Positions 17,576 through 25,626 of a stretch of 64,000 nucleotides of DNA are shown piece by piece; the stretch's first letter is position 1; every line of letters begins with the position of its first letter. Position numbers and translations under genes: made by a program. The DNA is from Myxococcus qinghaiensis (GTDB lineage Bacteria > Myxococcota > Myxococcia > Myxococcales > Myxococcaceae), in NCBI RefSeq assembly GCF_024198215.1, contig NZ_JAKCFA010000022.1, forward strand, positions 1 through 64,000. Direction: 5' to 3'. The notes beneath the pieces are model-generated. The model was not told the DNA's origin. It saw only the letters and a list, made by a program, of their open reading frames with translations, and searched no databases.

Positions 17576-18370
17576 ATGGCTACCTTCCTGACCGCGCCCA
17601 CCCGAGCATCGTTGTTCCTTCTCCTCAGTCTGGGATTCACGAGGCCCGTGCTGGCCAAGGCACCGGACGCCAACGCCCAGGGCTTCGCGGCGTACAACAA
17701 GGGGGACTACGCGAAAGCCCATGCCCTCTTCGAGAAGGCGCTGAAGCAGGACCCCTCCAACGCCTTCGCCCGTCTCAACCGGGCGCGGACGACCACCCTG
17801 CTCAACCAGGGCAAGGAGGACGCCGACGACTTCGACTACTGCGCCTTCGAGAGCAACTGGATGTATCTGGCGCTGGCCGACCTGTCGGTGGCCGTGGAGA
17901 AGGATGCCCAGGCCCTCCTGCCGAAGATTGACGAGGACTCGAAGGGGTTGAAGGCACTCAAGGCGAGTGACGAGTACAAGAAATGGCGCAAGGCCATCTC
18001 CGTCTTCGTGAAGGAGAAGGGCATCCAGGAGAAGGTGCTCGGCACCACGTCGGACTGGTGGTTCCTGCAGCCCGGGCAGATTCCCAAGAGCATCACCCTC
18101 GCGGCGGACAAGCGCGTCATGGAAACCCAGCAGGACATGTCCGAGCACTCGACCGGCAAGTGGCGCCCGCTGGGCAGTGGCGTGGAAATCACGCCGGACA
18201 AGAAGCCGGCGCGTCCGTGGAAGCTGCTGGCGGGGAAGTACTACTTCGACCAGGGCCAGCGCTTCTTCTTCGAGGTACGGCTCGAGCCAGACGGAGAACC
18301 GACTCCAGCAGACGACAGCTGGAAGATGGGCCCGCTGAGCCTCGGCCCGCTGAGCGGCGACTGCCTGTAG
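17576..18370 (+). CDS. Secreted TPR-like protein of unknown function
   Basis: 264 residues from the ATG at 17576 (GTG codons at 17555 and 17567 are alternatives). A signal peptide ends near PVLAKAPDA. One clear TPR-type hairpin follows: GFAAYNKGDYAKAHALFEKA, then DPSNAFARLNRART. The C-terminal half has no recognised domain and contains DWWFLQPGQIPK and GKYYFDQGQRFFFEVRLEPD, which look beta-rich. It starts 86 bases after nrfA on the same strand but has its own probable start region, so a role in nitrite reduction is not implied. Periplasmic or outer-membrane-associated location is likely. Confidence 0.7.
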   Translation: MATFLTAPTRASLFLLLSLGFTRPVLAKAPDANAQGFAAYNKGDYAKAHALFEKALKQDPSNAFARLNRARTTTLLNQGKEDADDFDYCAFESNWMYLALADLSVAVEKDAQALLPKIDEDSKGLKALKASDEYKKWRKAISVFVKEKGIQEKVLGTTSDWWFLQPGQIPKSITLAADKRVMETQQDMSEHSTGKWRPLGSGVEITPDKKPARPWKLLAGKYYFDQGQRFFFEVRLEPDGEPTPADDSWKMGPLSLGPLSGDCL

Positions 18371-18552
18371 TTCATCCGCCGCGCTCCGCCGCTCCCTTCA
18401 TGCGGCTTCAGGGACATTCACAGGTGGGCCTACACGCGTATCACCGGTAGGCGTCATACACGTACAGGTAACCCGGGTTTACCGGACCCCAGCGAGACTG
18501 GTAGACGCTCCGTACTCCCGCCGTTTTGGCGGGCCTGTCACGGAGTTCACAG

Positions 18553-18900
18553 ATGAACAGCCTTGGACGTCTCGCAGTGGTGTGCGGCCTGTTTGCGCTG
18601 GTCGGTTGTGGTCCGGAAGTTCCCGTCACGGAGACTCCGGAGGAGACCGTCGCGGGCCAGGCGGTGGGCCCCGCGCCCTCCCCCATCTGCCCGCAGGTGA
18701 TGCCTCCGCTGTGCGAGGACGGCGACCTCTACCCCATCTACTCGGGCAAGTGCCTGGTCGGCTTCAACTGCGTTCCGCATGTCGCCGCCAACGCCATCTG
18801 TCCCAACCCCGTCTACCCGGGCCCTGGCTTCTGTGAGGACGGCATCATCACCCCGGTGTACGTGGGCGGCTGCATCGTTCGCTATACCTGCACCCGGTAG
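18553..18900 (+). CDS. Small lipoprotein with two Cys-rich repeats
   Basis: 115 residues from the ATG at 18553, with GGAG seven bases upstream. Lipoprotein signal with lipobox LVGC (Cys at about residue 20). The mature part holds two copies of a roughly 33-residue unit. The first is ICPQVMPPLCEDGDLYPIYS followed by GKCLVGFNC. The second has ICPNPVYPG and FCEDGIITPVYVGG, then CIVRYTC. Each unit has four Cys in the same spacing, suggesting two disulphide-bonded knots. The family is not recognised. It converges on the M23 gene across a shared terminator. Confidence 0.75.
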   Translation: MNSLGRLAVVCGLFALVGCGPEVPVTETPEETVAGQAVGPAPSPICPQVMPPLCEDGDLYPIYSGKCLVGFNCVPHVAANAICPNPVYPGPGFCEDGIITPVYVGGCIVRYTCTR

Positions 18901-18911
18901 TCCCTGCGCGC

Positions 18912-18940
18912 GCCCGCCCAGCGCATGTGCCTGGGCGGGC
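18912..18940. terminator. Bidirectional terminator hairpin
   Basis: GCCCGCCCAG (18912-18921) pairs perfectly with CTGGGCGGGC (18931-18940) around a nine-base loop, between the convergent lipoprotein and M23 genes. Confidence 0.65.
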
Positions 18941-18976
18941 CGCCTTCACACCGGAACAACGCCTCTCACACCGCCG

Positions 18977-19630
18977 CTACTGGCAGGCGATGCCGGGCAG
19001 CCCTCGATAAGCGCCCTGCGAGGTCCACCGCGTATACGGCGTGCCGCAGGAGCCCGCGTACGGGTCATCCGTGCCGTACCCCGGCACCCAGTATTCGAAG
19101 TGCAGGTGCGGCCCCGTGGAGGCACCCGATGAGCCCACGCGCGCAATCCAATACGCGCAGTCGAGCGTCGTGCCCCGGGCGAACTGCTGCGTATAGGCCT
19201 TCAGGTGCCAGTACCAGGTCTGGGTGTTGTCCGGGTGCCGCATGATGATGTAGTTGGCCGTGTAGATTCCGCAGGCGGCGTAGGGATTGGACTGGTTCCA
19301 GTAGTTGCACCGGTCGTAATACCCATCCACGTTGGACTCGATGTAGCCCCGCGCGGCATTCATCGCCCAGACGCCGTAGTCCATCTTGCTGAACCCGCCG
19401 ACCAGCGCGTAGTCCGTGCCCGTGTGGCCGCTGTAGCGCACGCCACCACAGGCGTAGTCCCGGCCGCCGTAATCCTTGTACGCGCTCACGGTGCAGCCGC
19501 CGTTGCCACACTGGTCCGCGAGCTGCGACGCGGGAAAGCGGAACATCGTCTGCGCGGAGGACAGGGCTGGAAGGGCCAGCAGCGAGCAGGCCAGCGCCAC
19601 CGTGAGCTGCTTCAGCATCGCGCGCTTCAC
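18977..19630 (-). CDS. M23-family peptidoglycan endopeptidase
   Basis: Secreted zinc metallopeptidase likely to cut peptidoglycan cross-bridges, of the beta-lytic/LasA kind. 217 residues with a signal peptide ending at about ALSSAQ. Zinc ligands: HTGTD (His69, Asp73) and HLH (175-177 within STGPHLHFEYW), the standard M23 set. Six cysteines (for example DQCGNGGC, YDRCNYWN) suggest disulphides, as in secreted lytic enzymes. The start overlaps the stop of the upstream TolB-like gene (ATGA), so the two are coupled. In a predatory myxobacterium such an enzyme could serve prey lysis or wall remodelling; this is inference. Confidence 0.88.
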   Translation of the reverse strand: MKRAMLKQLTVALACSLLALPALSSAQTMFRFPASQLADQCGNGGCTVSAYKDYGGRDYACGGVRYSGHTGTDYALVGGFSKMDYGVWAMNAARGYIESNVDGYYDRCNYWNQSNPYAACGIYTANYIIMRHPDNTQTWYWHLKAYTQQFARGTTLDCAYWIARVGSSGASTGPHLHFEYWVPGYGTDDPYAGSCGTPYTRWTSQGAYRGLPGIACQ

Positions 19631-20493
19631 TTGTCACCCCCCAGGTCCGCGGAGGCTTCGCCCGTGCGCACGTTCAGCTTCCAGAACTCACCGCCGCCCG
19701 CGTTGTAGCGGAGCACATCGTCGCTCACCCACTCCATGTGGTGGCTGGAGACGGGCGGTGGCACGAAGCCCTTGGGCGGGCCGCCATACAGCATCGTGCT
19801 GTCCATCCCGATGTTGGTGAGCTGCTTCGGCGCCGTGCCGTCCACGTCCGTCACGTAGAACGACGCCACGGTGGTGCGGCCGGAGACGAAGACGACGGTC
19901 CTTCCGTCCGGAGAGATGCTGGGCGTCGCGTCCACGCCGGGGCCATCCGCCAGCACCTTCACCCGGCCCTTCATGTCGATGATTCCCACGGACGTCTCGT
20001 GCTTGGGGCCTCGAGACATCGCCAGCGTGGCCACCAGGGCGTCGCCCTTCGCCGTGGGAAACAGGTCTCCGCCCACGCCTTGGGCCAGCAGTCGCTCGCG
20101 GCCGTTGGCATCGCGCAGGCGCAGGTTGCCCTCGCCATCCAGCAGCGCCACCTCGGGGCCTACCGTTCGGGCCTCGCGGTACTTGAACTCACGGTCCACC
20201 ACGCGCACCGCGCCCGTGGCCTCGTCGTACTGGACGATGGCCAGCAGTGGCAGCTCGTCCGTGCCCAGGGGCTCGGCGGGAATCTCCGCGACGACGCCCG
20301 CCAGCATTCCCTTGCCCTGTCCGAAGAGGTGGATGAACCGGGCCTTGGGTCCGAACTCCTTCGCCACGGCGGGAACAAGGTGCTCACGCGCCTTCGTCAC
20401 ACGGCGCAGGTCCGCGGGATTCATGCGGTCCGCCGCGGCGGCGCTGGTAACAGCCAGCGTCAACACGGCGAGTGCCAGGAATTGTCTTCTCAT
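19627..20493 (-). CDS. Secreted TolB-like beta-propeller protein
   Basis: 288 residues with a signal peptide (ALAVLTLAVTSAAAADR). The C-terminal two thirds contain PD40/TolB-type blade motifs: ATPSISPDGRTVVFVSGR, followed by SFYVTDVDGTAPKQLT and a later WVSDDVLRYN. These are typical of periplasmic WD40-like propellers that bind proteins or ligands. The N-terminal 100 residues are not recognised. It is the first gene of a two-gene unit with the M23 endopeptidase (4-base overlap), so it may assist, inhibit or locate that enzyme. Confidence 0.75.
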   Translation of the reverse strand: MRRQFLALAVLTLAVTSAAAADRMNPADLRRVTKAREHLVPAVAKEFGPKARFIHLFGQGKGMLAGVVAEIPAEPLGTDELPLLAIVQYDEATGAVRVVDREFKYREARTVGPEVALLDGEGNLRLRDANGRERLLAQGVGGDLFPTAKGDALVATLAMSRGPKHETSVGIIDMKGRVKVLADGPGVDATPSISPDGRTVVFVSGRTTVASFYVTDVDGTAPKQLTNIGMDSTMLYGGPPKGFVPPPVSSHHMEWVSDDVLRYNAGGGEFWKLNVRTGEASADLGGDK

Positions 20494-20646
20494 GTCGCTC
20501 CAGGGGTGAGGGGAAACCCATTCGGTGATGTGTGACGAATGGATTTTCTTACCGCTCAGGAACGAGTTGCTTGGAAAACAAGTATTACTTGAGCGCGTAA
20601 AGTTGAAGGCCGCCTGTATTCGCGGCCTGCTCGAGTCGCGGACGCC

Positions 20647-21903
20647 TCAGGCCGCCGCTTGATCAGGACGGGGGGAAGTCCCCTGCCATGCCGCCTGATG
20701 CAGCGGCGCGCGCGAGACCTGGATGGCCTCCAGCAAGCGACGACTGGTCTCGCGATAGTCGAAGGAGCGCACGGCACGTTCTCGTGCGGCACCCGCCATC
20801 CGCTCGCGCAGCGCGGCGTCCTGCCCGAGCCGGAGGAAGGCGTTCGCCAATCCCTCTTCATCCCCCTGGGCCACCAGCAGTCCATCCGTCCCGTCGGAAA
20901 TCATGTCCGGCGTGCCCCCGATGATGGAGCAGACCGGCGGGACGCCACAGGCCATCGCCTCCATGACGGCGACGGGAGAGGCCTCGCCAAGACCAATGCT
21001 GGAGAGCACGAAGCCATCCGCCCGGTGCAGCAGGTCAATCACCGCGGCCTCTCCGAGCGGCCCCACCATGTCGACGTGCGACCGCAGCTCGAAGCGCGCA
21101 ATGGACTGGCGGATCTCCTGCTCGTGTGGCCCCCTGCCCCCCAGCGTGAGGTGGACCTTCAGCCCCCGGTCCAAGGCCTTGCGCAGCGCCGCGAAGGTGT
21201 GGACGTGCCCCTTGCAGAGGTGCAGTCGCCCAATCGAGACGAGGTGGAGGCCCCGGGGAGACTCCGTGCGCTGGGCCGGAGGGCTGAAGCGGTCGGTGTC
21301 CACGCCCATCCACAGGGTATAGGTCCGCTCCGGCGGCAGGCCCACGTCCTTGATGAGCTCACGCTGCATGGGGCGCGCGGCGGCGGCCACGAACGTGGCA
21401 TCCCAGGCCTTGGCGGCGTGGTCCGTTCCGTACACCGGAAGGTCGCCGTGAAGATGGAAGCTGTAGCGAGGACCGCCGAGGATTCTGCAGATCGCGAGCA
21501 CGTGCGCGGCGTCAGCGGCGGAATGACCATGGATGTGGTCCAGCTTCCGCTCGCGCGCGTAGTGGAGGAAGTCCACAGCGCATGCCAGCATTCCCAGGGC
21601 TCGCGCCTTCTGCTTCAGGTCCACCGAGAGCTTGGAGACATACGTCAGCGCCTGGGCCATGCCAGGGAAATCCCTCGGCGAAAGCAGCGCCGACGTGAGT
21701 CGCGGCGGGAAGAGGTACGTCGTCTCCGCAGCCGCGCGCTCAGCCCATTCGTGAGGGCAACCCTCCACCGGGCGCCGCGTGGAGAAGATGTGCACTTCGA
21801 CCCCAGCGGCACGCAGGGCGGTGATCTCCCGCCAGAAGAAGGCATGCGTTTGCGTGGGGAACTCTGGGATGAGCATACCCAGACGAAATGGGGCGACGGT
21901 CAT
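20647..21903 (-). CDS. Glycosyltransferase family 4 protein
   Basis: GT-B fold glycosyltransferase of 418 residues from the ATG at 21903; in-frame codons further upstream lack coding character. N-terminal domain: RLGMLIPEFPTQTHAFFWRE, then DHIHGHSAADAAHVLAI. C-terminal donor domain: LVSIGRLHLCKGHVHTFAAL, then FVLSSIGLGEASPVAVMEA, which holds the E-x7-E motif, and ACGVPPVCSIIGGTPDMI. The enzyme is cytoplasmic or peripheral on the inner membrane and should transfer a nucleotide sugar in polysaccharide synthesis. No other polysaccharide genes adjoin it, so the product is unknown. Confidence 0.88.
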   Translation of the reverse strand: MTVAPFRLGMLIPEFPTQTHAFFWREITALRAAGVEVHIFSTRRPVEGCPHEWAERAAAETTYLFPPRLTSALLSPRDFPGMAQALTYVSKLSVDLKQKARALGMLACAVDFLHYARERKLDHIHGHSAADAAHVLAICRILGGPRYSFHLHGDLPVYGTDHAAKAWDATFVAAAARPMQRELIKDVGLPPERTYTLWMGVDTDRFSPPAQRTESPRGLHLVSIGRLHLCKGHVHTFAALRKALDRGLKVHLTLGGRGPHEQEIRQSIARFELRSHVDMVGPLGEAAVIDLLHRADGFVLSSIGLGEASPVAVMEAMACGVPPVCSIIGGTPDMISDGTDGLLVAQGDEEGLANAFLRLGQDAALRERMAGAARERAVRSFDYRETSRRLLEAIQVSRAPLHQAAWQGTSPRPDQAAA

Positions 21904-22097
21904 ACCCGGGGTTCTAGCCAAAAGCGTCCAGGCCTTGGAACCACCTGGGCGTTGCGCGCTGGGAGAGGTGAAGAAGTGAGCAGAGCAAGCCGCCAGTAGA
22001 GTGTCTATTCCGTGCCCGTAATAGTTGGCGGACCATTCACACACGAAGGAAGAGGCCTTCAGCGCACCGGGGGGGACACTCCAGGCGCACTGCAAAA

Positions 22098-23033
22098 CTA
22101 CGCACGCCTCGGATTGGGTTGAGGCGCGGGGCCGTCCTCCCGCGCGTTCCAGGAGAGCAAACGCCTACGGCTCAGCGCGGCCCCGCGCCACGAAGGCGCG
22201 CAGGTCCGCCTCCAGGGCAGCGGCCTCCACCAGGCTGGCCGGAACGAGTGTGCCATTGGGGGCCTGAGCCATCCCCTCATTTGAAGACTCCCCTCGGAGA
22301 ACGCATGGGCAGCCGAGCGAGCAAGCTCAGAGGGAAAATCGAAAATGAGGGGATGCTTCAGATTGGGGGCCGCCTGCTGTTTCGCCAGCCTTTTCGGAGG
22401 CCCCCAGGCGCGGCCGTCATCGCGCGTGGCATAGGAGAACCACAGCGTGCGAGGCTTCTCGTCGGTGCGCTCCAGCGCCGCCGAGCCGATGAGCATTCCT
22501 CGACCCCGGGCGCTGATGTCGAGGTCGTGGACTTCGAGGTACTCACCGTTCCACGTGGGCTGGTTCAACTCCCGGGGGAAGCCCAGCGTCGCGCACGTCG
22601 CGGTGGCGAAGTCGTCGTCGGAGCGGATGACGGTGAACGACTGTCCCGGGTCTCCAATCTGTCGCTGGGTGACGACGATGACCTTGCGGCTCGAAGGTGT
22701 CACAAAGAGGCCGACCTCCTCCTCTTCATGTCGCGGAACCACCGCGCGCCAGCCCTTCGGGCCCTTGATGAAGAGCACCATGCCGCTCGCGGCTTCGGCG
22801 GCTTCCCGAGGCTCGCGCAGGTAGCTCAGCTTGCCGACGAGCAGGTCACCACGTGTCGCGACGCCCTTGAGCCCACCTTGCGCCGCGTCGTTGACGAGCT
22901 GCTCGGTGAGCTCGGCCGTCCCGGCACAGGCGACTTCGGGCTCCGGCGCGGGCTTCGTGTCACGCGCCAGGCCCGTGGTCGCCAGGAGGACGGCCGTGGA
23001 CGCGACAGCGATGAAGGGACCCTGCTTCCTCAT
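22098..23033 (-). CDS. Secreted protein of unknown function, doubtful C-terminus
   Basis: Up to 311 residues from the ATG at 23033, preceded by GAGGTGG. Signal peptide MRKQGPFIAVASTAVLLAT and mature start near ARDTKPAPEPE. The region from residue 30 to 245 looks genuinely coding (VTPSSRKVIVVTQRQIGD, FTVIRSDDDFATATCATLGF, LWFSYATRDDGRAWGPPKRL), perhaps a sialidase-like or propeller repeat protein. After about base 22360 the codons lose their GC-rich third positions and the translation turns Arg/Trp/Pro-rich. An inverted repeat at 22270-22355 marks that point, so a frameshift, inversion or other change at the 3' end is likely. Confidence 0.6.
   Translation of the reverse strand: MRKQGPFIAVASTAVLLATTGLARDTKPAPEPEVACAGTAELTEQLVNDAAQGGLKGVATRGDLLVGKLSYLREPREAAEAASGMVLFIKGPKGWRAVVPRHEEEEVGLFVTPSSRKVIVVTQRQIGDPGQSFTVIRSDDDFATATCATLGFPRELNQPTWNGEYLEVHDLDISARGRGMLIGSAALERTDEKPRTLWFSYATRDDGRAWGPPKRLAKQQAAPNLKHPLIFDFPSELARSAAHAFSEGSLQMRGWLRPPMAHSFRPAWWRPLPWRRTCAPSWRGAALSRRRLLSWNAREDGPAPQPNPRRA
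22165..22272 (-). CDS. Possible 35-residue ORF or displaced C-terminus
   Basis: In a different minus frame from the surrounding gene, an ORF starting ATGGCTCAGG at 22272 encodes MAQAPNGTLVPASLVEAAAL, then EADLRAFVARGRAEP and a stop. Its third positions are GC-rich and the product looks like a normal amphipathic protein, unlike the overlapping frame. AGGGG lies just upstream of the ATG. It is either a small gene or the true end of the gene at 22098-23033 shifted out of frame. Confidence 0.35.
   Translation of the reverse strand: MAQAPNGTLVPASLVEAAALEADLRAFVARGRAEP
22270..22355. repeat. Inverted repeat within 3' end of secreted-protein gene
   Basis: CATCCCCTCATTT (22270-22282) is the exact reverse complement of 22343-22355, with 60 bases between; the similarity continues imperfectly outwards for about seven more bases. 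It falls where the coding character of the minus-strand gene ends. Confidence 0.8.
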
Positions 23034-23231
23034 GTGTTCCACCTCGACGGGCATCAGAGTGGATTCAGCGAGGCGTGTCGAGGCGCTGGAGCCCCCTGGC
23101 TCCTCGAGGGCTCCGCCAGACGAGTCGTCCCAGTGTCCACTCCCGAATGGACGCTCATCTCGACGCCGGATTGGCAAACGGGGCAGCACATCCCACCCTC
23201 TGTCGGTTCTGGGCCGGAGAGGAAACGGAAT

Positions 23232-24683
23232 ATGCAAGCAAGGCATTGGTGTGTCCTGCTGGGATTGGGACTCGCGGGACAGGCAGTCGCCATGACGCCC
23301 CGCACGGCCGAAGGCACTCGCGAGGCGCCACTCCATGCGTGTCCTGGACCCGCGTCTCGCCTGAAAATCGTCATCCCTCCGGGGTCGGGGACGTCCATCA
23401 CTGGCCCCTACCCCGAGTGGTTCGTCGACGTGCGGGGGACGCTCTACTTCGCCACCAACCTGTCCGACGGGAGCGCGACCCTGTGGCGAAGCAACGGCAC
23501 GGAGGCCGGCACCGTCCCGGTCAAGGCATTCCCAGCAGCGCAAGTCGCGTCCCCCCCGCTGCGAAACCTGTTCCCCGTGGGCAACCAGGTCTTCTTCCAG
23601 TTCGACGAGCCTGGGACAGGCAGGGAGCTGTGGGTCAGCAACGGAACCGAGGCGGGAACCCACCTCGTCAAGGACCTCACTCCCGGCCCCGAAGACACCT
23701 ACCTGGCGGCCGTCGCCGAGCAGCGCGGAAAGCTCACCTTCCTGCGCCAGTGGGGCTTCGCCCCCGGCAATCCCCAGGTGGAGCTGTGGCGCTCGGATGG
23801 CACGGACGCGGGCACGGTGCGGTTCGCGAACTTCGGCACCGCCTCGATGCTCGGCAATGTGACGCTGCGGGTGGGCGACAACCTGCTCTTCTTCCTCATC
23901 TCACCGGAGCAAGGCACCGCGCTCTGGCGGACCGACGGGACGGCGAGCGGAACCGTGCTCGTCAAGAAGGTCGACGCCCAGGTCGTCTACTTCTACAGCA
24001 CCACGGGACAGGCCGGAGCCGTAGGGCTGTTCCTGTTCAACGACGGCGCGAACACGGAGGTGTGGAAGACGGACGGCACGGCCTCGGGCACCGTCCGGCT
24101 GGACGCCTTCGGCAAACCCGTCTTCCTGCTGGGGGCGCTGGACGACACCGTCTACGTGGCCTCCGTGGACAGCGAGACGGCGCTGATGCGCATCCAGAGT
24201 CTCTCCCTGGCAGGCGGTGGCAAGGCCTCCGTCACCACCCTCCCCAACCCCTATGCGGGACAGGAGGCCGCGTACCCCTATCTGCAACAGATGGCCGTCT
24301 CGGGAGACCGGCTCTACTTCTCCGTGGCCATCGCCACCCTCGGCCCCGCGCCTCGCCTGGTGACCCTCTGGGTCTCTGATGGAACCGCGGCGGGAACCCG
24401 CGCCCTCTCCAACGGGCTGAGCCTGGGCGATGAGTACTACTCGCCCTTGTTTCCAACGGGCGCCGGTGACGCGCTGTTCGTCGCCGCGACGAGCGGCTCG
24501 GACCATGAGCCCTGGTTCACGCGAGGCACCGTCGCGACGACCCGGCCCCTCGTGGACATCAGGCCCGGCCCGGCGTCGTCCCGCGCGGATGGCTTCACGC
24601 GCGTGGGCGACCGCATCTACTTCCGCGCCGCGGACGACACGGACTCCTATCAGCCGTGGTTCATCCCCTGCCCGGACCGCTGA
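23232..24683 (+). CDS. Secreted ELWxxDGT-repeat protein
   Basis: 483 residues from the ATG at 23232, with GAGAGG about 10 bases upstream. Signal peptide (WCVLLGLGLAGQAVA). The mature protein has repeated ELW(V/R)S(N/D)GTEAGT motifs: ATLWRSNGTEAGT, RELWVSNGTEAGT, VELWRSDGTDAGT, TALWRTDGTASGT, EVWKTDGTASGT, TLWVSDGTAAGT. There are about seven propeller-like blades spaced 45-65 residues apart. This repeat family is abundant in myxobacteria and other large-genome bacteria as secreted or surface proteins; binding function is assumed, not shown. It is divergently arranged from the gene at 22098-23033, sharing a 198-base upstream region. Confidence 0.88.
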   Translation: MQARHWCVLLGLGLAGQAVAMTPRTAEGTREAPLHACPGPASRLKIVIPPGSGTSITGPYPEWFVDVRGTLYFATNLSDGSATLWRSNGTEAGTVPVKAFPAAQVASPPLRNLFPVGNQVFFQFDEPGTGRELWVSNGTEAGTHLVKDLTPGPEDTYLAAVAEQRGKLTFLRQWGFAPGNPQVELWRSDGTDAGTVRFANFGTASMLGNVTLRVGDNLLFFLISPEQGTALWRTDGTASGTVLVKKVDAQVVYFYSTTGQAGAVGLFLFNDGANTEVWKTDGTASGTVRLDAFGKPVFLLGALDDTVYVASVDSETALMRIQSLSLAGGGKASVTTLPNPYAGQEAAYPYLQQMAVSGDRLYFSVAIATLGPAPRLVTLWVSDGTAAGTRALSNGLSLGDEYYSPLFPTGAGDALFVAATSGSDHEPWFTRGTVATTRPLVDIRPGPASSRADGFTRVGDRIYFRAADDTDSYQPWFIPCPDR

Positions 24684-25034
24684 CGCGAACCGAAGCGCCG
24701 TCGCGGAGCACCTGTTCTGTAGCGTGGGGTCGCCCTCTACGTCCTGCTCCACCCCCCTCCCCGAGCAGTGGGTGGACGACAGGTGAATGGAAGGCTCAGC
24801 CTCCACCCGTGACCGACTCGATTCTGCTTGTGTGAAAAAGAGTTCCCCGGGAGAGAGCCTCGCGCAAGCGCCCCCCGGAGTATCGCGCGACCCAGCAAAT
24901 CCGCCATCCCCACGGGGTGAATGTCTGTCCATGGCGGACACGTCGCTGCGTCCACGGGGTGGGCCTTCCTCTGGCATATGCGGTGCTACGCCCCGACCAG
25001 CCAGCGGATTGGCCGCCTGGCTGGGAGGGACGTC
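24684..25034. other. Intergenic, no feature seen
   Basis: 351 bases between the ELWxxDGT gene and the lipoprotein gene. No convincing gene, RNA or strong hairpin was seen; it should contain the promoter of the following lipoprotein gene, whose ribosome-binding site GGGAGGGA is at its end. Confidence 0.5.
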
Positions 25035-25544
25035 ATGAAGAAGAGTATTGGGCTTGCACTCGCTTTGACCATCGTCGCCTGCGGTAACGCAAAGGTCGAC
25101 GAAACAACGTCGAGCGACCCACCGGGGGAAGACACATCGCGGTCCGTCTCGGTGCGGCTGCTGGGCGTCAGGGGGGCCGGTCCCGTGCGCGTGCAGGTCT
25201 CAACGATTGAGTTGTCGGTCGACGGGACGCCGTTTCCGGTACAGCGGGGCGGCAGTGAGATTGATCTCGGTAATGACCAGAGCGCGTGGGCGGTGTCCAC
25301 CTTCGACCTTCCGCCCGACGCGCGCAAGGTCTCATTCAAGGTGAAGTTCCATCCAGCGGGCGTGATCGAGCGCGACGGCAAGTCCCAACTGCTCGACCTG
25401 AACGGGCCACCGATCTCGGTGCTCGCGGATGCCGAACAACTCCGGCTGCGCAAGAAGGTGGTCGTCGAGATCGACCTCGCACGCTCGTTGGTCGAATTTG
25501 GAGAGCAGGTCTTCCTGTTCCCGGAGTTCATCGTCCGCTACTGA
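25035..25544 (+). CDS. Lipoprotein of paired secreted module 1
   Basis: 169 residues; ATG at 25035 with GGGAGGGA upstream. Lipoprotein signal (MKKSIGLALALTIVAC, Cys16). The mature part is a single beta-rich domain starting SVSVRLLGVRGAGPVRVQVS. It has a DLPPDARKVSFKVKFHPAG core, a RLRKKVVVEIDLARSLVEFG strand pair and a FPEFIVRY end. It is clearly paralogous to the lipoprotein at 34581-35105 (shared RLLG, IE, P-x-Q, RK-VV, FIV). Both may be distant relatives of the DUF4382 domain. It lies 82 bases before the collagen-like gene and is probably co-transcribed with it. Confidence 0.78.
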   Translation: MKKSIGLALALTIVACGNAKVDETTSSDPPGEDTSRSVSVRLLGVRGAGPVRVQVSTIELSVDGTPFPVQRGGSEIDLGNDQSAWAVSTFDLPPDARKVSFKVKFHPAGVIERDGKSQLLDLNGPPISVLADAEQLRLRKKVVVEIDLARSLVEFGEQVFLFPEFIVRY

Positions 25545-25626
25545 CGAGACTTCGTGGACCTCGAACACAAACCATATCACAAATTGAAGACAGTTGAATC
25601 ACTTCTAGAATCAGGGGCGGGATGTC

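Noticed and set aside
18445-18480. Palindrome around AACCCGGGTT as an operator or terminator
   Set aside because: Only ten bases are perfectly symmetrical and the position gives no functional hint.
19627-20493. Assigning the beta-propeller protein as TolB itself
   Set aside because: No Tol-Pal genes are nearby and it is coupled to an endopeptidase gene; only the propeller motif is shared.
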